Origin: [Pseudopropionibacterium] massiliense | Lineage (GTDB): Bacteria > Actinomycetota > Actinomycetes > Propionibacteriales > Propionibacteriaceae | Assembly: GCF_900607225.1 (NCBI RefSeq) | Contig: NZ_LR027842.1 | Coordinates: 302,489 to 366,488 of the forward strand | Direction of reading: 5' to 3' | Length of the DNA stretch: 64,000 nucleotides | In this document: positions 50,826 to 60,268 of the stretch, in pieces | How positions within the stretch are numbered: the first letter of the stretch is position 1 | Layout: each line of letters opens with the position of its first letter | Translations under genes and position numbers: made by a program | Notes under the pieces: generated by a model | Database searches by the model: none | What the model saw: the letters and a program-made list of their open reading frames with translations, nothing else | Told to the model about the DNA's origin: nothing

Positions 50826-53800
50826 ATGTCTGTCCCCCGTCTTCCTTGGTGGCTTGCGTCTGGCCTCTTGGAGCGCCTTGGTGAACCCACCGAAATTGAT
50901 GCCGCTCTCGGCGCACAGCGCTGGAGTCGCTGGATGCAACTGCCTCCTCTCCGTGGCGCGGACGATGTGGACGCCGTCCTCGCCCCTTTGGGGGTCACTT
51001 CCACATGTCTCCGCGCTCTTCTGGGTGAAACTCCCGCATCCTTGGCGCGTCGCATGCAGACAGGACCTGCGCCCGAGTGGTATCTGCATTTCCAACGACT
51101 CTGGGAGCAGGGTGAGCGCACTCAGCACCTGCCCAAATCAGCCCCGCTCGACGTGATTGAACTGGTGCGCCCGTTGGTTGACGGCGCGCTGGAAGAACTG
51201 GCGGTGCGCGGGGAAGCGCTCACGCACGAGGTGCCAGAGCCAGCCGAGGCCGTTCGCGGGGCTCTGAATGCCACACTCTCGGAGCATCCGTTAGCTGATC
51301 TTGCGCCAATCATTGCCCCCACCGGGGTCCTTGAGGTCCACCTGATGAAGTCGGCGGGGCGACTCTTTGGTAACACTCCCGAGGAGCGCTACGAGAGCTT
51401 TATCCACCTCCTGCACGACCCGGAGGTGCGCGAAGAGTTGCTGAGCAAGTACGTGGAGTTGGCGCGCATCGTCACCACCCGTCTGATGTTTTGGGTGGAG
51501 CGGCGGCTCGACTTCCTACGAGCTTACCGGGACGATCGCGCTGAGTTGGCCCATTTGCTCGGTGCCGATACTGTGATGATCACCGACGTGGAGTTCGGCG
51601 CGGGCGACTCGCACTGCGAGGGCCGCACCGTCGCGATCGTGACCACGGACGCCGGTCGCGTCGTCTACAAGCCCCGCGCGGGGGATCTGGACACCGCATT
51701 CGCGTCCATCGTGGACTGGACGAACGAGAGGCTCCCGCGCCTTCCTCTGCGTGCGCTGCGTCCCGTGGGTCAAGGCTCACACACGTGGGTGGAGTTCGTG
51801 GACAGCAGCATCACCACCGATGATGACGGCGCAGACGCCTTCTCCTATCGACTGGGCAAGTTTGCTGCCCTGCTCTACTGCCTGCATGCGACAGACTTTC
51901 ATTTCGAGAACGTGGCCGCATCAGGCAGCGACCCGGTTCTGATTGACCTCGAAGCCCTGCTCCACAAGGGCAATACCAGCCGCGATGAGGACACCCTCAC
52001 CAACGTGGCCTACGACTTCCTCGCCGACTCAGTGCGCAAGATCGGGATCCTCCCGGACCGCATTTTCATGCGCGAGGGCGACCAGTCACACGTCGTCGAT
52101 GTCTCCGCCATGGGTGGGCATGGCGGCCAAGAGGGGCTTGTGTCGGTCCCCACCCTGGTCGCCGTCGGCACGGACGAAGTGCACATCGAGCCCCAGCGGC
52201 ACATTGTGACCGATCAACCTAACGCGCCCGTTGCGGCGGATGGAAGCTCCTTCAATCTGGTGGAGCGCGGCGAGCCATTCACCGAGGGTTTCCGCACTGC
52301 CTACCAGGTGATCGCGGCCGAGAAGGAAGCAGCATTGTCTGTTTGGCTGCCGCTTTTGGCTTCGAGCAGCGTCCGTTTCATCGCACGCCCAACTTTCTTG
52401 TACGGACGCCTGCTGTTGAAATCCTACCACCCTGAGCTCCTGCGCGACCGTTTGGATCGCACGATGTTCCTGAGCAAGCTCCTGCACGGTCATCCAGGTG
52501 ATCCCAACCGGAGGAGAATGATGTCTGCCGAGATGAGAGATCTCCTTCAGGGAGATATCCCCTTCTTCGTCACTCAAGCTGGTTCGGGAGTCCTGCGCGG
52601 TGCTGACGGGAAGCTCATTGGCCAAGGCGGTGAGGCCCCGGTTGAAGCGGCACGGCAACGTCTCACGATGTTGAACGAGACCGACTTGGAGCAGCAGACG
52701 GAGGTGTGTCGCTATTCATTCATCGCAGCCCGGGTTGACGGTGAGAACGATCGCTGGCCTGGCTGGGAGAGCCCGCTTGTCCCCGGTGAGGGTTACCCGA
52801 CCGACACGCTCACGGACGCCGCATGCCGCATCGGACACACCTTGATGGACAAGGCAGTGCGGCGAGGTGCCGATGTCGGCTGGATAGGCCTCAATCTGGT
52901 GGATGAGCGCTGGTGGACGCTTTCCCCTGCGACGCTGGACCTCTACAGCGGCAGCCCAGGTATTGCTCTCGCGCTGGCTGCCATCGGCAAGGTCAGCGGA
53001 GACGAGGAGATCTCCACATTCGCCACCGGTGTGCTCACCCTCGTTGCCCGGCAGGCGCGACAAATGCGCAAACTGGCCGATGAGAAGGGCGTCCACGGCG
53101 GAATCAACGGCACCGACTGCGGTGCATTCGGCGTGATCGGGGGGCCCATTTACGCATTGAACTACGCAGCCGGCCTGTTCGACCGCCCCGACTGGTCGGC
53201 GGCCGCCAACACACTTTTGAGCCCCTTGGCCCGGCTCGTCAAGGAAGAACGCTGCTCCGACATCGTCTCGGGAGCGGCCGGGGCATTAATGCTCGCGCAT
53301 TCCTCACCTCCCAGCAACGCAGCCGAGGAATTGGCTCACGCGGCCGCCACCCGACTGAAGGAACTCGCATTGTGGGACCACGAGCGTGCGTCGTGGGCGA
53401 GCGACTTGGCACAGGGAGAACCCTTGGTCGGATTCTCGCACGGAACCTTGGGCATCGCGCTGGCTCTGGCCATCCACGCCCGCAACACTGGAGAGGAGTC
53501 GTGGTGGGATCTCGTCCGAGGGGCGATGTCACACGAAGCCAAGCACTTCGATTCGCAGTCCGGAGACTCCGCTGACCTGCGTGACCTGGCGCAGGACCGC
53601 AGTGGCCCGATGCGGGCGTGGTGCCACGGAGCCGGTGGTGGTGGCTTGGGTCGTCTGCTCCTGAGCAACATCGGCGCCGGGCAGCTGGATCAGAAGCGTC
53701 TACGCACGGAGGCGTCGCTGGCGGCATCCGCCCTCGCAAACACTGGCCTCGGGGGCAGGGACGTGGTCACCGGGATCGGCAACCACTCAATCTGCCACGG

Positions 53801-54044
53801 AGACGTTGGCAACCTTCTCGTGTTGAGCAGAATCGAAGGATGGAACACTCAAGGCGACGCATGGCGAGCCATCCTGGCCTCCGGTGAAAACGGTCGCTGG
53901 CTCTGTGGAGTACCCGGTGGTGTGTTCACCCCAGGCCTCATGACCGGTTTGGCGGGGGTCGGATGGGGCTTGGCCTACGCTGCGGAACGCGGTGCGCTGC
54001 CGGACGTACTGGCCTTGGAGCCTTCCCCTGCCAACGGGTGGTGA
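50826..54044 (+). CDS. lanM: LanM lanthipeptide synthetase
   Basis: A 1,072-residue bifunctional class II synthetase. The N-terminal two thirds is the dehydratase (DUF4135: VYKPRAGDLDTAF, DFHFENVAASG, LIDLEALLH as kinase-like active-site words) that phosphorylates and eliminates Ser/Thr. The C-terminal third is the LanC-like cyclase with zinc ligands Cys933 (AWCHGAGG), Cys990 and His991 (ICHGDVGN), and GFSHGTLGIAL. All catalytic parts appear intact. The start ATG 50826 has GGAG upstream; the frame from 50715 overlaps the small membrane peptide gene. One LanM serves both precursors, unlike most two-component systems that have two. Confidence 0.96.
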   Translation: MSVPRLPWWLASGLLERLGEPTEIDAALGAQRWSRWMQLPPLRGADDVDAVLAPLGVTSTCLRALLGETPASLARRMQTGPAPEWYLHFQRLWEQGERTQHLPKSAPLDVIELVRPLVDGALEELAVRGEALTHEVPEPAEAVRGALNATLSEHPLADLAPIIAPTGVLEVHLMKSAGRLFGNTPEERYESFIHLLHDPEVREELLSKYVELARIVTTRLMFWVERRLDFLRAYRDDRAELAHLLGADTVMITDVEFGAGDSHCEGRTVAIVTTDAGRVVYKPRAGDLDTAFASIVDWTNERLPRLPLRALRPVGQGSHTWVEFVDSSITTDDDGADAFSYRLGKFAALLYCLHATDFHFENVAASGSDPVLIDLEALLHKGNTSRDEDTLTNVAYDFLADSVRKIGILPDRIFMREGDQSHVVDVSAMGGHGGQEGLVSVPTLVAVGTDEVHIEPQRHIVTDQPNAPVAADGSSFNLVERGEPFTEGFRTAYQVIAAEKEAALSVWLPLLASSSVRFIARPTFLYGRLLLKSYHPELLRDRLDRTMFLSKLLHGHPGDPNRRRMMSAEMRDLLQGDIPFFVTQAGSGVLRGADGKLIGQGGEAPVEAARQRLTMLNETDLEQQTEVCRYSFIAARVDGENDRWPGWESPLVPGEGYPTDTLTDAACRIGHTLMDKAVRRGADVGWIGLNLVDERWWTLSPATLDLYSGSPGIALALAAIGKVSGDEEISTFATGVLTLVARQARQMRKLADEKGVHGGINGTDCGAFGVIGGPIYALNYAAGLFDRPDWSAAANTLLSPLARLVKEERCSDIVSGAAGALMLAHSSPPSNAAEELAHAAATRLKELALWDHERASWASDLAQGEPLVGFSHGTLGIALALAIHARNTGEESWWDLVRGAMSHEAKHFDSQSGDSADLRDLAQDRSGPMRAWCHGAGGGGLGRLLLSNIGAGQLDQKRLRTEASLAASALANTGLGGRDVVTGIGNHSICHGDVGNLLVLSRIEGWNTQGDAWRAILASGENGRWLCGVPGGVFTPGLMTGLAGVGWGLAYAAERGALPDVLALEPSPANGW

Positions 54045-54045
54045 C

Positions 54046-54426
54046 ATGCCCTCACTCACCGCTATCGGCCTGTATCGTTGGGGCGTCCTCACGCTTGCGG
54101 GAGCAACTTTGGGTGTCCTGCTCGCCGTCGCGACGTTCGTCAGCTACACCCCTGTGGGCACCGCCATCCTGGAAACGTGTGACGCCAGCACCGCGACCCT
54201 GCGGTTCACCACAGTCAACCAGGCGCCCGCGGGAACGACGGTCGAAATCACGACGACCGGGTCGGTGGCTTCCGGGATCATCGCCCCGGGGCCACAGGAC
54301 ACGACCGACGTTCCCACCCAGGTCAGCCTCACTACTGATCTCTGCGGGCAGGTGGCCGTGCCGCGTGAGAGCATCGTCCTCGTCAGGTTCCCACCGAAGC
54401 CTCTGATCACAGGACTACTCTCATGA
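54046..54426 (+). CDS. Membrane-anchored protein of unknown function in the lanthipeptide operon
   Basis: A 126-residue protein with one N-terminal helix (YRWGVLTLAGATLGVLLAVA) and a beta-rich extracellular part (ATLRFTTVNQAPAGTTVEI, TTDLCGQVAVPRES) with two Cys. It ends at the lanT start (ATGA overlap) and begins 1 bp after lanM, so it is translationally coupled to both. Its size and topology suggest a stripped-down HlyD-like adaptor or a cell-surface immunity lipoprotein-like factor, but there is no lipobox and I do not recognise a family. Confidence 0.75.
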   Translation: MPSLTAIGLYRWGVLTLAGATLGVLLAVATFVSYTPVGTAILETCDASTATLRFTTVNQAPAGTTVEITTTGSVASGIIAPGPQDTTDVPTQVSLTTDLCGQVAVPRESIVLVRFPPKPLITGLLS

Positions 54427-56615
54427 GGGGCAGAGTTCCAGTGATTCGTCAACAGACGGCGACCGAGTGCGGGTTGGCTTGCCTCGCGATGGTCCTGGCA
54501 CACCATGGGCGCCGCACCACGTTGCGCGCGCTTCGTGACACCGTCGACATTGGGCGTGACGGCGCGAGCCTGCGGACGTTGGTTGCCTTGGCGCGTTCGG
54601 CGGGCATGGATACCCATGCTTATCGAGCCCCGGCCGCCAAGCTTACCGAGCTACCCCTTCCGCTTGTCCTGCACTGGGAGGATGCCCACTACGTCGTCCT
54701 AGAGAGGATCATGGGGGACAAGGTACACGTGGTTGACCCGGGGTTGGGCCGACGCACGATGTCGTGGGTCACCTTTGAGAAAAGCTACGCGGGTATCGCG
54801 CTGAGCGCGCGACCAGGACCGGAGTTCCGCCGCCAGCGTGGCGAGCGGTTCGCGATTGGTGCCTTCATCGCGGGCTACATCCCTCACCGGATTGCTCCCC
54901 TCCTGCTGCTCTTCGTGGCTTCTCTCGTGTTGGTGCTCCTAGCGATTATTCCCGCATTTTTGACCCGATTCTTTGTTGATCAATTCATCCCGTCTGGTGA
55001 TGTAGGGTTGGTCGGATTCTTGGCTCTCATGATCGCCTTGTTCGGTCTGTGTCACATCCTGTGCTTCTTGGCCCGGGCTGAACTCTTGTTGTGGCTGCAG
55101 ACCGTCATGGACTTGAGGATGATGCGACGCTTCATGAGTCACCTGCTCGCCTTGCCTTATAAGTACTTCCAGACCCGACGGGGCGGCGATCTTCTGGTGC
55201 GGGCAGGCAGCACATCCTTCGTCCGTGACGTGCTCAGCGGGCAAATGCTCGCGATAGCGATCGACAGCCTCCTTGTGGTCGTGTACTTCACGCTCATCGC
55301 CCGGACCAGTGTGCCCCTGGCCCTCACCTTGGTGGCGGTTGCTGTCCTGCAGGTGTTGTTGATTCTCGTCACCCTTCCGGCGGCCAAACGTTTCGCTCAA
55401 GATGAGTTGGTCAGCATGAGTGAAGCCCAGTCGGCGCTGCTGGAAACTATCTCCGGAATTGAAACCGTCAAAGCGTGCGGGGCTGAATCGGAGAGTTACG
55501 CCCGCTGGGGCGAGCAGTTCGACCGGCAGTTGCATGCCTCGGTCAGGAGGCGCCGCCTCGACGTTCAGATCGAAAGTCTCCTGGGTGGGTTGCGCATCGC
55601 GCTCCCTCCAGCGGTCACTTTGGTCGGTGCCGTTATAGTCCTGAACGGCTCTCTCACCGCGGGTGACATGCTGGCGCTCAGTGCTCTTGCTGGTGCTGCG
55701 CTCGCCCCGGTCAGTACCTTGGGTCACAGTCTTCAGTCCTTGCAGACCGTGGGCGTCCATCTTGATCGTGTCCGCGATGTTCTCGAGGAGCCCATTGAGG
55801 AAGTGCAAGAGGACGCGCCCAAGTACAGCCTCTCCGGCCAGATCTCTTTGCGCAATGTGTCGTTCCGGTACGGGACAGGCAGCCCTTGGGCGCTCGAAGG
55901 AATCGACCTCGAGATACCTGCCCACTCACGTATCGCCATTGTGGGAGCCAGTGGCTCCGGAAAATCGACACTCGCCCGGGTCGTAACAGGTCTTCTACAA
56001 GCCGAGGGAGGTTCTATTTCTCTGGACGGTCATGCGCTGAAGGACCTGAATTTGCGCCATTTTCGCCAGCAATGCGGGGTGGTGACACAGTCGCCGAGCA
56101 TGATGAGTGGTAGTTTGCGCCACAATGTGACTATCTCTGCCCCGGGGGCTACGGACAGCGAGGTGTGGGAAGCCTTGGAGGCAGCTGCCCTGGCTGACGA
56201 AGTGCGGTGCATGCCTTTGGGATTGGCGACGCCTTTGGGTGATGGCGGGCTCGGGTTGTCGGGCGGGCAGTTGCAGCGACTTGCGATCGCACGCGCGGTC
56301 ATCCGTCGACCACGAATCCTCGTTCTTGATGAAGCCACCTCCCACCTCGACTCGGGGAGCGAGAACCGGGTGTTCGAGCATCTCCACCACCTCGACTGCA
56401 CCCAGATCCTGGTTGCCCACCGGTTGAGTACTGTGCGAGATGCAGATCTCATTGTGTGCCTTGCTCACGGTCGGGTCGTCGGCCAGGGCACCCACAGCGA
56501 ACTGTTCGCCTCCTGCGCGGAGTATCAGCACCTCATCAATCGGCAGCTTCCAGCTATGGGTGCGCCCGCCCTCATCGATACGCCTTTCCTGAGCTCTGAT
56601 CTTCCCGACGCATGA
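54423..56615 (+). CDS. lanT: LanT: C39 peptidase-containing lanthipeptide ABC exporter
   Basis: A 730-residue exporter that removes the leader at the GG-type site and pumps out the mature peptides. Residues about 1-140 are the C39 peptidase with Cys16 (ATECGLACLAM), His89 (DAHYVVLE) and Asp105 (VVDPGLG). Six membrane helices follow (about 145-450), then the ATPase with Walker A GASGSGKST, signature LSGGQLQRLAIARA, Walker B ILVLDEATSHLD and switch HR in LVAHRLST. The catalytic triad is complete. It is encoded directly behind the small anchored protein. Confidence 0.96.
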   Translation: MRGRVPVIRQQTATECGLACLAMVLAHHGRRTTLRALRDTVDIGRDGASLRTLVALARSAGMDTHAYRAPAAKLTELPLPLVLHWEDAHYVVLERIMGDKVHVVDPGLGRRTMSWVTFEKSYAGIALSARPGPEFRRQRGERFAIGAFIAGYIPHRIAPLLLLFVASLVLVLLAIIPAFLTRFFVDQFIPSGDVGLVGFLALMIALFGLCHILCFLARAELLLWLQTVMDLRMMRRFMSHLLALPYKYFQTRRGGDLLVRAGSTSFVRDVLSGQMLAIAIDSLLVVVYFTLIARTSVPLALTLVAVAVLQVLLILVTLPAAKRFAQDELVSMSEAQSALLETISGIETVKACGAESESYARWGEQFDRQLHASVRRRRLDVQIESLLGGLRIALPPAVTLVGAVIVLNGSLTAGDMLALSALAGAALAPVSTLGHSLQSLQTVGVHLDRVRDVLEEPIEEVQEDAPKYSLSGQISLRNVSFRYGTGSPWALEGIDLEIPAHSRIAIVGASGSGKSTLARVVTGLLQAEGGSISLDGHALKDLNLRHFRQQCGVVTQSPSMMSGSLRHNVTISAPGATDSEVWEALEAAALADEVRCMPLGLATPLGDGGLGLSGGQLQRLAIARAVIRRPRILVLDEATSHLDSGSENRVFEHLHHLDCTQILVAHRLSTVRDADLIVCLAHGRVVGQGTHSELFASCAEYQHLINRQLPAMGAPALIDTPFLSSDLPDA

Positions 56616-56626
56616 GGAGGTGCGCC

Positions 56627-57583
56627 ATGACCAGCCTTACTGCTCCGAAAGGGAACCACACACCTCGGCACGCATACGTGCCTTCTGGGACGCTGAGTGC
56701 CCACCATCTTCACAAGAAGTTCGGACGAGTCACCGCCTTGGACGACGTGAGTTTCGAGGTGCAGCCTGGTCGCGTCACGGGGTTCTTGGGCCCCAACGGT
56801 TCGGGCAAAACCACGACACTGCGCTGCCTGTTAGGGCTGTCGACCCCGACCAGCGGTCACGTGCGCTTCGGTGACGGCTCACTACAAGACCTGCCACCCT
56901 TCCCTCAGGGAGTGGCGTGGGCGCTGGAACGTGACGGGTTTATCCCCGGTCGCCGTGTCCAAGACCACTTGGCCATCACTGCAGCTGGGCTGGGGCTTGA
57001 TCGGCGCTCGATCGACTCCGTCCTGGGACGGGTGGGGTTGGAGGGTAGTGGACGCCGACGCATCAGGGCGCTTTCCTTGGGCATGCGCCGACGCCTGGTG
57101 TTGGCTGATGTACTCCTTCATGAACCCAGCTATGTCCTTCTCGATGAGCCCACCAACGGGCTTGATCCTGAGGGAATCCTGTGGCTTCGGGAAACCCTGC
57201 GCGGTTTGGCCGACAAAGGCTGCACCGTCTTGCTGTCGTCGCACCTGCTCAATGAGGCCGAGCGGCTCATTGATGATGCCATCCTCATCCACCACGGGTG
57301 CACCGTGTGGGAGGGCAGCCTCAAACACTGGCGGGCGGATGCTCCGCCCACCGTCCTCCTCGACGGCGATGACCCCCACGAGTTGTACGACACTTTGAAC
57401 CAGCGGGGAGTGCATGTGTTGTTCACCCCGGAAACGTACAGCGCGATCTCGGCAGCTGACTTGCCGCAAGCACTCGAAGCTTTGACCGGGGCAGGAGTTG
57501 ACCACCACGTGACGTCCCAACGTCCGCCCACCTTGGAAGAGCTCTTCCTCCGTACGACACAGGAGGCACCCCATGAACACTGA
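56627..57583 (+). CDS. ABC transporter ATPase, LanF-like, first pair
   Basis: A 318-residue ATPase with Walker A GPNGSGKTT, signature LSLGMRRRLVLAD, Walker B YVLLDEPTNGLDPEG and switch His in LLSSHLL. The accessory C-terminal region is typical of drug or lantibiotic resistance (LanF/DrrA) ATPases. It pairs with the overlapping permease gene (11-bp overlap). GAGGAGG lies before ATG 56627. The likely role is expelling the lantibiotic from the producer's membrane. Confidence 0.9.
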   Translation: MTSLTAPKGNHTPRHAYVPSGTLSAHHLHKKFGRVTALDDVSFEVQPGRVTGFLGPNGSGKTTTLRCLLGLSTPTSGHVRFGDGSLQDLPPFPQGVAWALERDGFIPGRRVQDHLAITAAGLGLDRRSIDSVLGRVGLEGSGRRRIRALSLGMRRRLVLADVLLHEPSYVLLDEPTNGLDPEGILWLRETLRGLADKGCTVLLSSHLLNEAERLIDDAILIHHGCTVWEGSLKHWRADAPPTVLLDGDDPHELYDTLNQRGVHVLFTPETYSAISAADLPQALEALTGAGVDHHVTSQRPPTLEELFLRTTQEAPHEH

Positions 57584-58388
57584 CATTCTTGCCGCTGTCC
57601 GCGCCGAGTTCGTGAAGGCACGTACTGACCCCGCACTGCAACTCGTCCTGCTGGTCGCCGTCCTGATGATGATCGGGCTACCACTCTTAACCGCCTTCAA
57701 CCTTGCCGAGGATTTCTCAGTCGCTGGGACGACGACGGTCCGGGACTATCTCTTCAGCTTCCCCGGACGCCAAGGGTACTTGGCCGCGCTGCTGTTGGGC
57801 GTCCTCATTGCGGCCCGCGATGTCGAGTCCGGCGGCACCGCGCGGCTTGTTGTCATGTGCCGTGGCCGCGGTGCTGTGTTGGCTGGCAAGGTGGTCGTGA
57901 CCACTGTTGCCTCCTTGACGGTCGGGTTGGCATGCATCGTTGCCGCCACGCTGACCGTGTCTGCCGTCGTCTGGGCGCGTACGTTGATCAATCCGCTCCA
58001 AGACCCAGCTATCTGGTGGATGAGCCTGCGGACCTTGGTGGTCTTTGTCGTGTGGAGTCTGATCGGCTTGGGAGTGGGACTACTGATGCGCAACACAGTG
58101 GCCAGTACGGCCACTGTGCTCCTGTACGGTATCCTCATTGAACCGACAATCACCTTCCTGTCCAACGAGCACACGTCATTGAGCGGGGTGGGTCGTTTCC
58201 TCCCCAGCGCTTTGTCCTACGCGCTGGTATGGCCGTCGACACCGGGTGTGGAGAACACCTCCGTCGGTGCCCAGTCCGGGCAAGCACTCGCGGCCGGTCC
58301 GGCCATCGGTTTGTTGTGTGTGTACGCCGTCCTAGCTATAGTCGTTGGCTATGCGATGGGCCTGTTCCGTCGAGATTTGCCCGCATGA
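57573..58388 (+). CDS. ABC-2-type permease, LanE/G-like, first pair
   Basis: A 271-residue permease with six helices (LVLLVAVLMMIGLPLLTAF, LAALLLGVLIAARD, TTVASLTVGLACIVAATL and others) and a cytoplasmic N-terminus (ILAAVRAEFVKARTDP) typical of lantibiotic immunity permeases. It overlaps its ATPase gene at the 5' end and the next ATPase gene by 4 bp. Confidence 0.87.
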   Translation: MNTDILAAVRAEFVKARTDPALQLVLLVAVLMMIGLPLLTAFNLAEDFSVAGTTTVRDYLFSFPGRQGYLAALLLGVLIAARDVESGGTARLVVMCRGRGAVLAGKVVVTTVASLTVGLACIVAATLTVSAVVWARTLINPLQDPAIWWMSLRTLVVFVVWSLIGLGVGLLMRNTVASTATVLLYGILIEPTITFLSNEHTSLSGVGRFLPSALSYALVWPSTPGVENTSVGAQSGQALAAGPAIGLLCVYAVLAIVVGYAMGLFRRDLPA

Positions 58389-59371
58389 TAGGCACCAATC
58401 GGGCGATCGATATCGGGCCAGACGGGGTTCTGCCGTCATCGGTGCCTGCCATCACAGTACAGGGGTTGTGGCGCCGCTATTGCGCAGGGAGAGGCCGCAC
58501 GGAAAAAGTGTTCGACGCCGTCCGCGGGGTCGACTTGACCGTTCACCACGGTGAGGTGTTCGCGTTGTTGGGGACGAACGGTGCAGGGAAGACCTCCACT
58601 GTCGAGGTCATAGAAGGTCTCGCTCCACCCAGCGAGGGCAACGTTCGCGTGTTGGGTCAGGACCCTTACGCCGAACGTCATCTCGTGCGCCCCTGCACCG
58701 GGATCCTGCTGCAGAGTTCGGGGTTTCCCCCAGCCCTGACGGTTCGTGAGATGGCTCGTATGTGGCACGGCACGCTGAGGTCGCCGTATCCAATCGACGA
58801 CATGCTTGATGCGGTCGGCTTGGACCACAGCTCACACCTCCTGACAGCCAACCTTTCGGGCGGTGAGCGCCGCCGTCTTGATTTGGCACTCACCTTGATG
58901 ACGCGCGCTGACGTCCTGATTTTGGATGAGCCCACCACAGGCCTCGACCCTGACTCACGTCACCGGATGTGGACGTTGATTCGGGAACGCGTAGCAGGTG
59001 GCGCAGCAGCATTGATCACCACGCACTATCTGGAGGAAGCAGAGAAGTTTGCTGACCGTCTGGCCGTCATGCACGCCGGTCGCATCGCACGACAGGGAAC
59101 CCTTCGGGAGATCGTGAGCAATGCGCCCGCGCGCATCACGTTCAACTGTCCACCTGGCCTGTCGCTCAGCGACCTTCGTGTTCCTGCGGCCCGCATCATG
59201 TCGGAACGAGGAGCCCACACAACACGCATCCTGATCGAGACGGCGGATCTTCAAGGCGCTCTCGCCGCGACGCTGGCCTGGGCGGGACCTCACGTTCTGG
59301 ACGATCTTCAGGCCCGTAGCGCTTCACTTGAACAGGCGTTCCTATCCCTGTCTGACACGGAGGAGTCGTGA
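58385..59371 (+). CDS. ABC transporter ATPase (DrrA-like), second pair
   Basis: A 328-residue ATPase with Walker A GTNGAGKTS, Q-loop ILLQSSGFPPALT, signature LSGGERRRLDLAL, Walker B VLILDEPTTGLDPDS and switch His in LITTHYLEEAEKF. The C-terminal domain (about 220-328) is of the DrrA type found in antibiotic self-resistance. The ATG 58385 overlaps the previous stop by 4 bp. It drives the permease encoded next. Confidence 0.9.
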   Translation: MIGTNRAIDIGPDGVLPSSVPAITVQGLWRRYCAGRGRTEKVFDAVRGVDLTVHHGEVFALLGTNGAGKTSTVEVIEGLAPPSEGNVRVLGQDPYAERHLVRPCTGILLQSSGFPPALTVREMARMWHGTLRSPYPIDDMLDAVGLDHSSHLLTANLSGGERRRLDLALTLMTRADVLILDEPTTGLDPDSRHRMWTLIRERVAGGAAALITTHYLEEAEKFADRLAVMHAGRIARQGTLREIVSNAPARITFNCPPGLSLSDLRVPAARIMSERGAHTTRILIETADLQGALAATLAWAGPHVLDDLQARSASLEQAFLSLSDTEES

Positions 59372-60168
59372 TGCCCACCGCGCTGGTCCCAATGTCCAGG
59401 TTAAGCGCCCGGCGGCTGTGGTCGCTGGCGCGGGCCGAGTCCACCATCTTGTTGCGCAACCCACCCGCCTTGATGAGCGCGCTGGGCTTGCCGCTCTTCA
59501 TGACCTTCATTTACACGATGTTGCAGGTGGGGGGGCTCAGCTCGGGGATGCGGTTGACGACGGTGCTCATCTCGTCGTGCCTGCTTTTCGTGGTGTACTA
59601 CACGATGGTCAGTTCGTTGGTGGCGCGGCGCGAACAGTTCGTTCTCAAACGCCTCTATGCGGGCGAGGCCACGCCCTTGGAGATTCTCCTTGCTCCCGCC
59701 TTTCCGCTCGTGGTTCTCCTGGTGATCCAGGTGGCATGCGGTTTGGGCGGATCGATCGTCCTCGGAGCGATTCCCCAGCACGGCTGGGCCCTTCTGCTAG
59801 CTGTGGTGGGAGGCGCCGCCACGTGGACTGCACTGGCGGTGGTGAGTGCATCACACACGCGAACCGTCGAGTCTGCACAGTTCACCACGATGCCGCTGAT
59901 CCTGGTGGCCATGGCTGCTTCCGGATTCTCCTTTCCCCTTGACACGTTGCCGTTTCCTTTGGAGTGGCTGGCCCACTGGTTGCCCATGACGCCCGTCGTT
60001 GACCTCATCATCTTCGCTTTCACGGGCACATCCCCTAATGGTGAGCCTCTGGACGATCCGCTGAGCGTCGCAGGGGGCATCCTTGGCATGCTTGCCCCCT
60101 TGGCCGCGTGGTGTCTGGGTTCGATGGCTCTCGCTCGTCATGTGTTCCGCTGGGATCCACGGAACTGA
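59371..60168 (+). CDS. ABC-2-type permease (DrrB-like), second pair
   Basis: A 265-residue six-helix permease (LGLPLFMTFIYTMLQ, LLAPAFPLVVLLVIQVA, LLLAVVGGAATWTALAVV and others) with the DrrB-like cytoplasmic start WSLARAESTILLRNP. ATG 59371 overlaps the previous TGA (TGATG) and GGAGGAG lies 6 nt away. It is the last gene of the lanthipeptide operon. The cluster has no LanK/LanR, LanP or LanI that I can find. Confidence 0.87.
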   Translation: MPTALVPMSRLSARRLWSLARAESTILLRNPPALMSALGLPLFMTFIYTMLQVGGLSSGMRLTTVLISSCLLFVVYYTMVSSLVARREQFVLKRLYAGEATPLEILLAPAFPLVVLLVIQVACGLGGSIVLGAIPQHGWALLLAVVGGAATWTALAVVSASHTRTVESAQFTTMPLILVAMAASGFSFPLDTLPFPLEWLAHWLPMTPVVDLIIFAFTGTSPNGEPLDDPLSVAGGILGMLAPLAAWCLGSMALARHVFRWDPRN

Positions 60169-60268
60169 CCGTGCCAGCCGGGTTGGTTGACAGCGCGAAT
60201 CATTGTCGCGTCAAATGCGTGGGCGGTTCTCGCGCTCTCAGGACCCCCTGACCTGAGTTGGCACGGGT

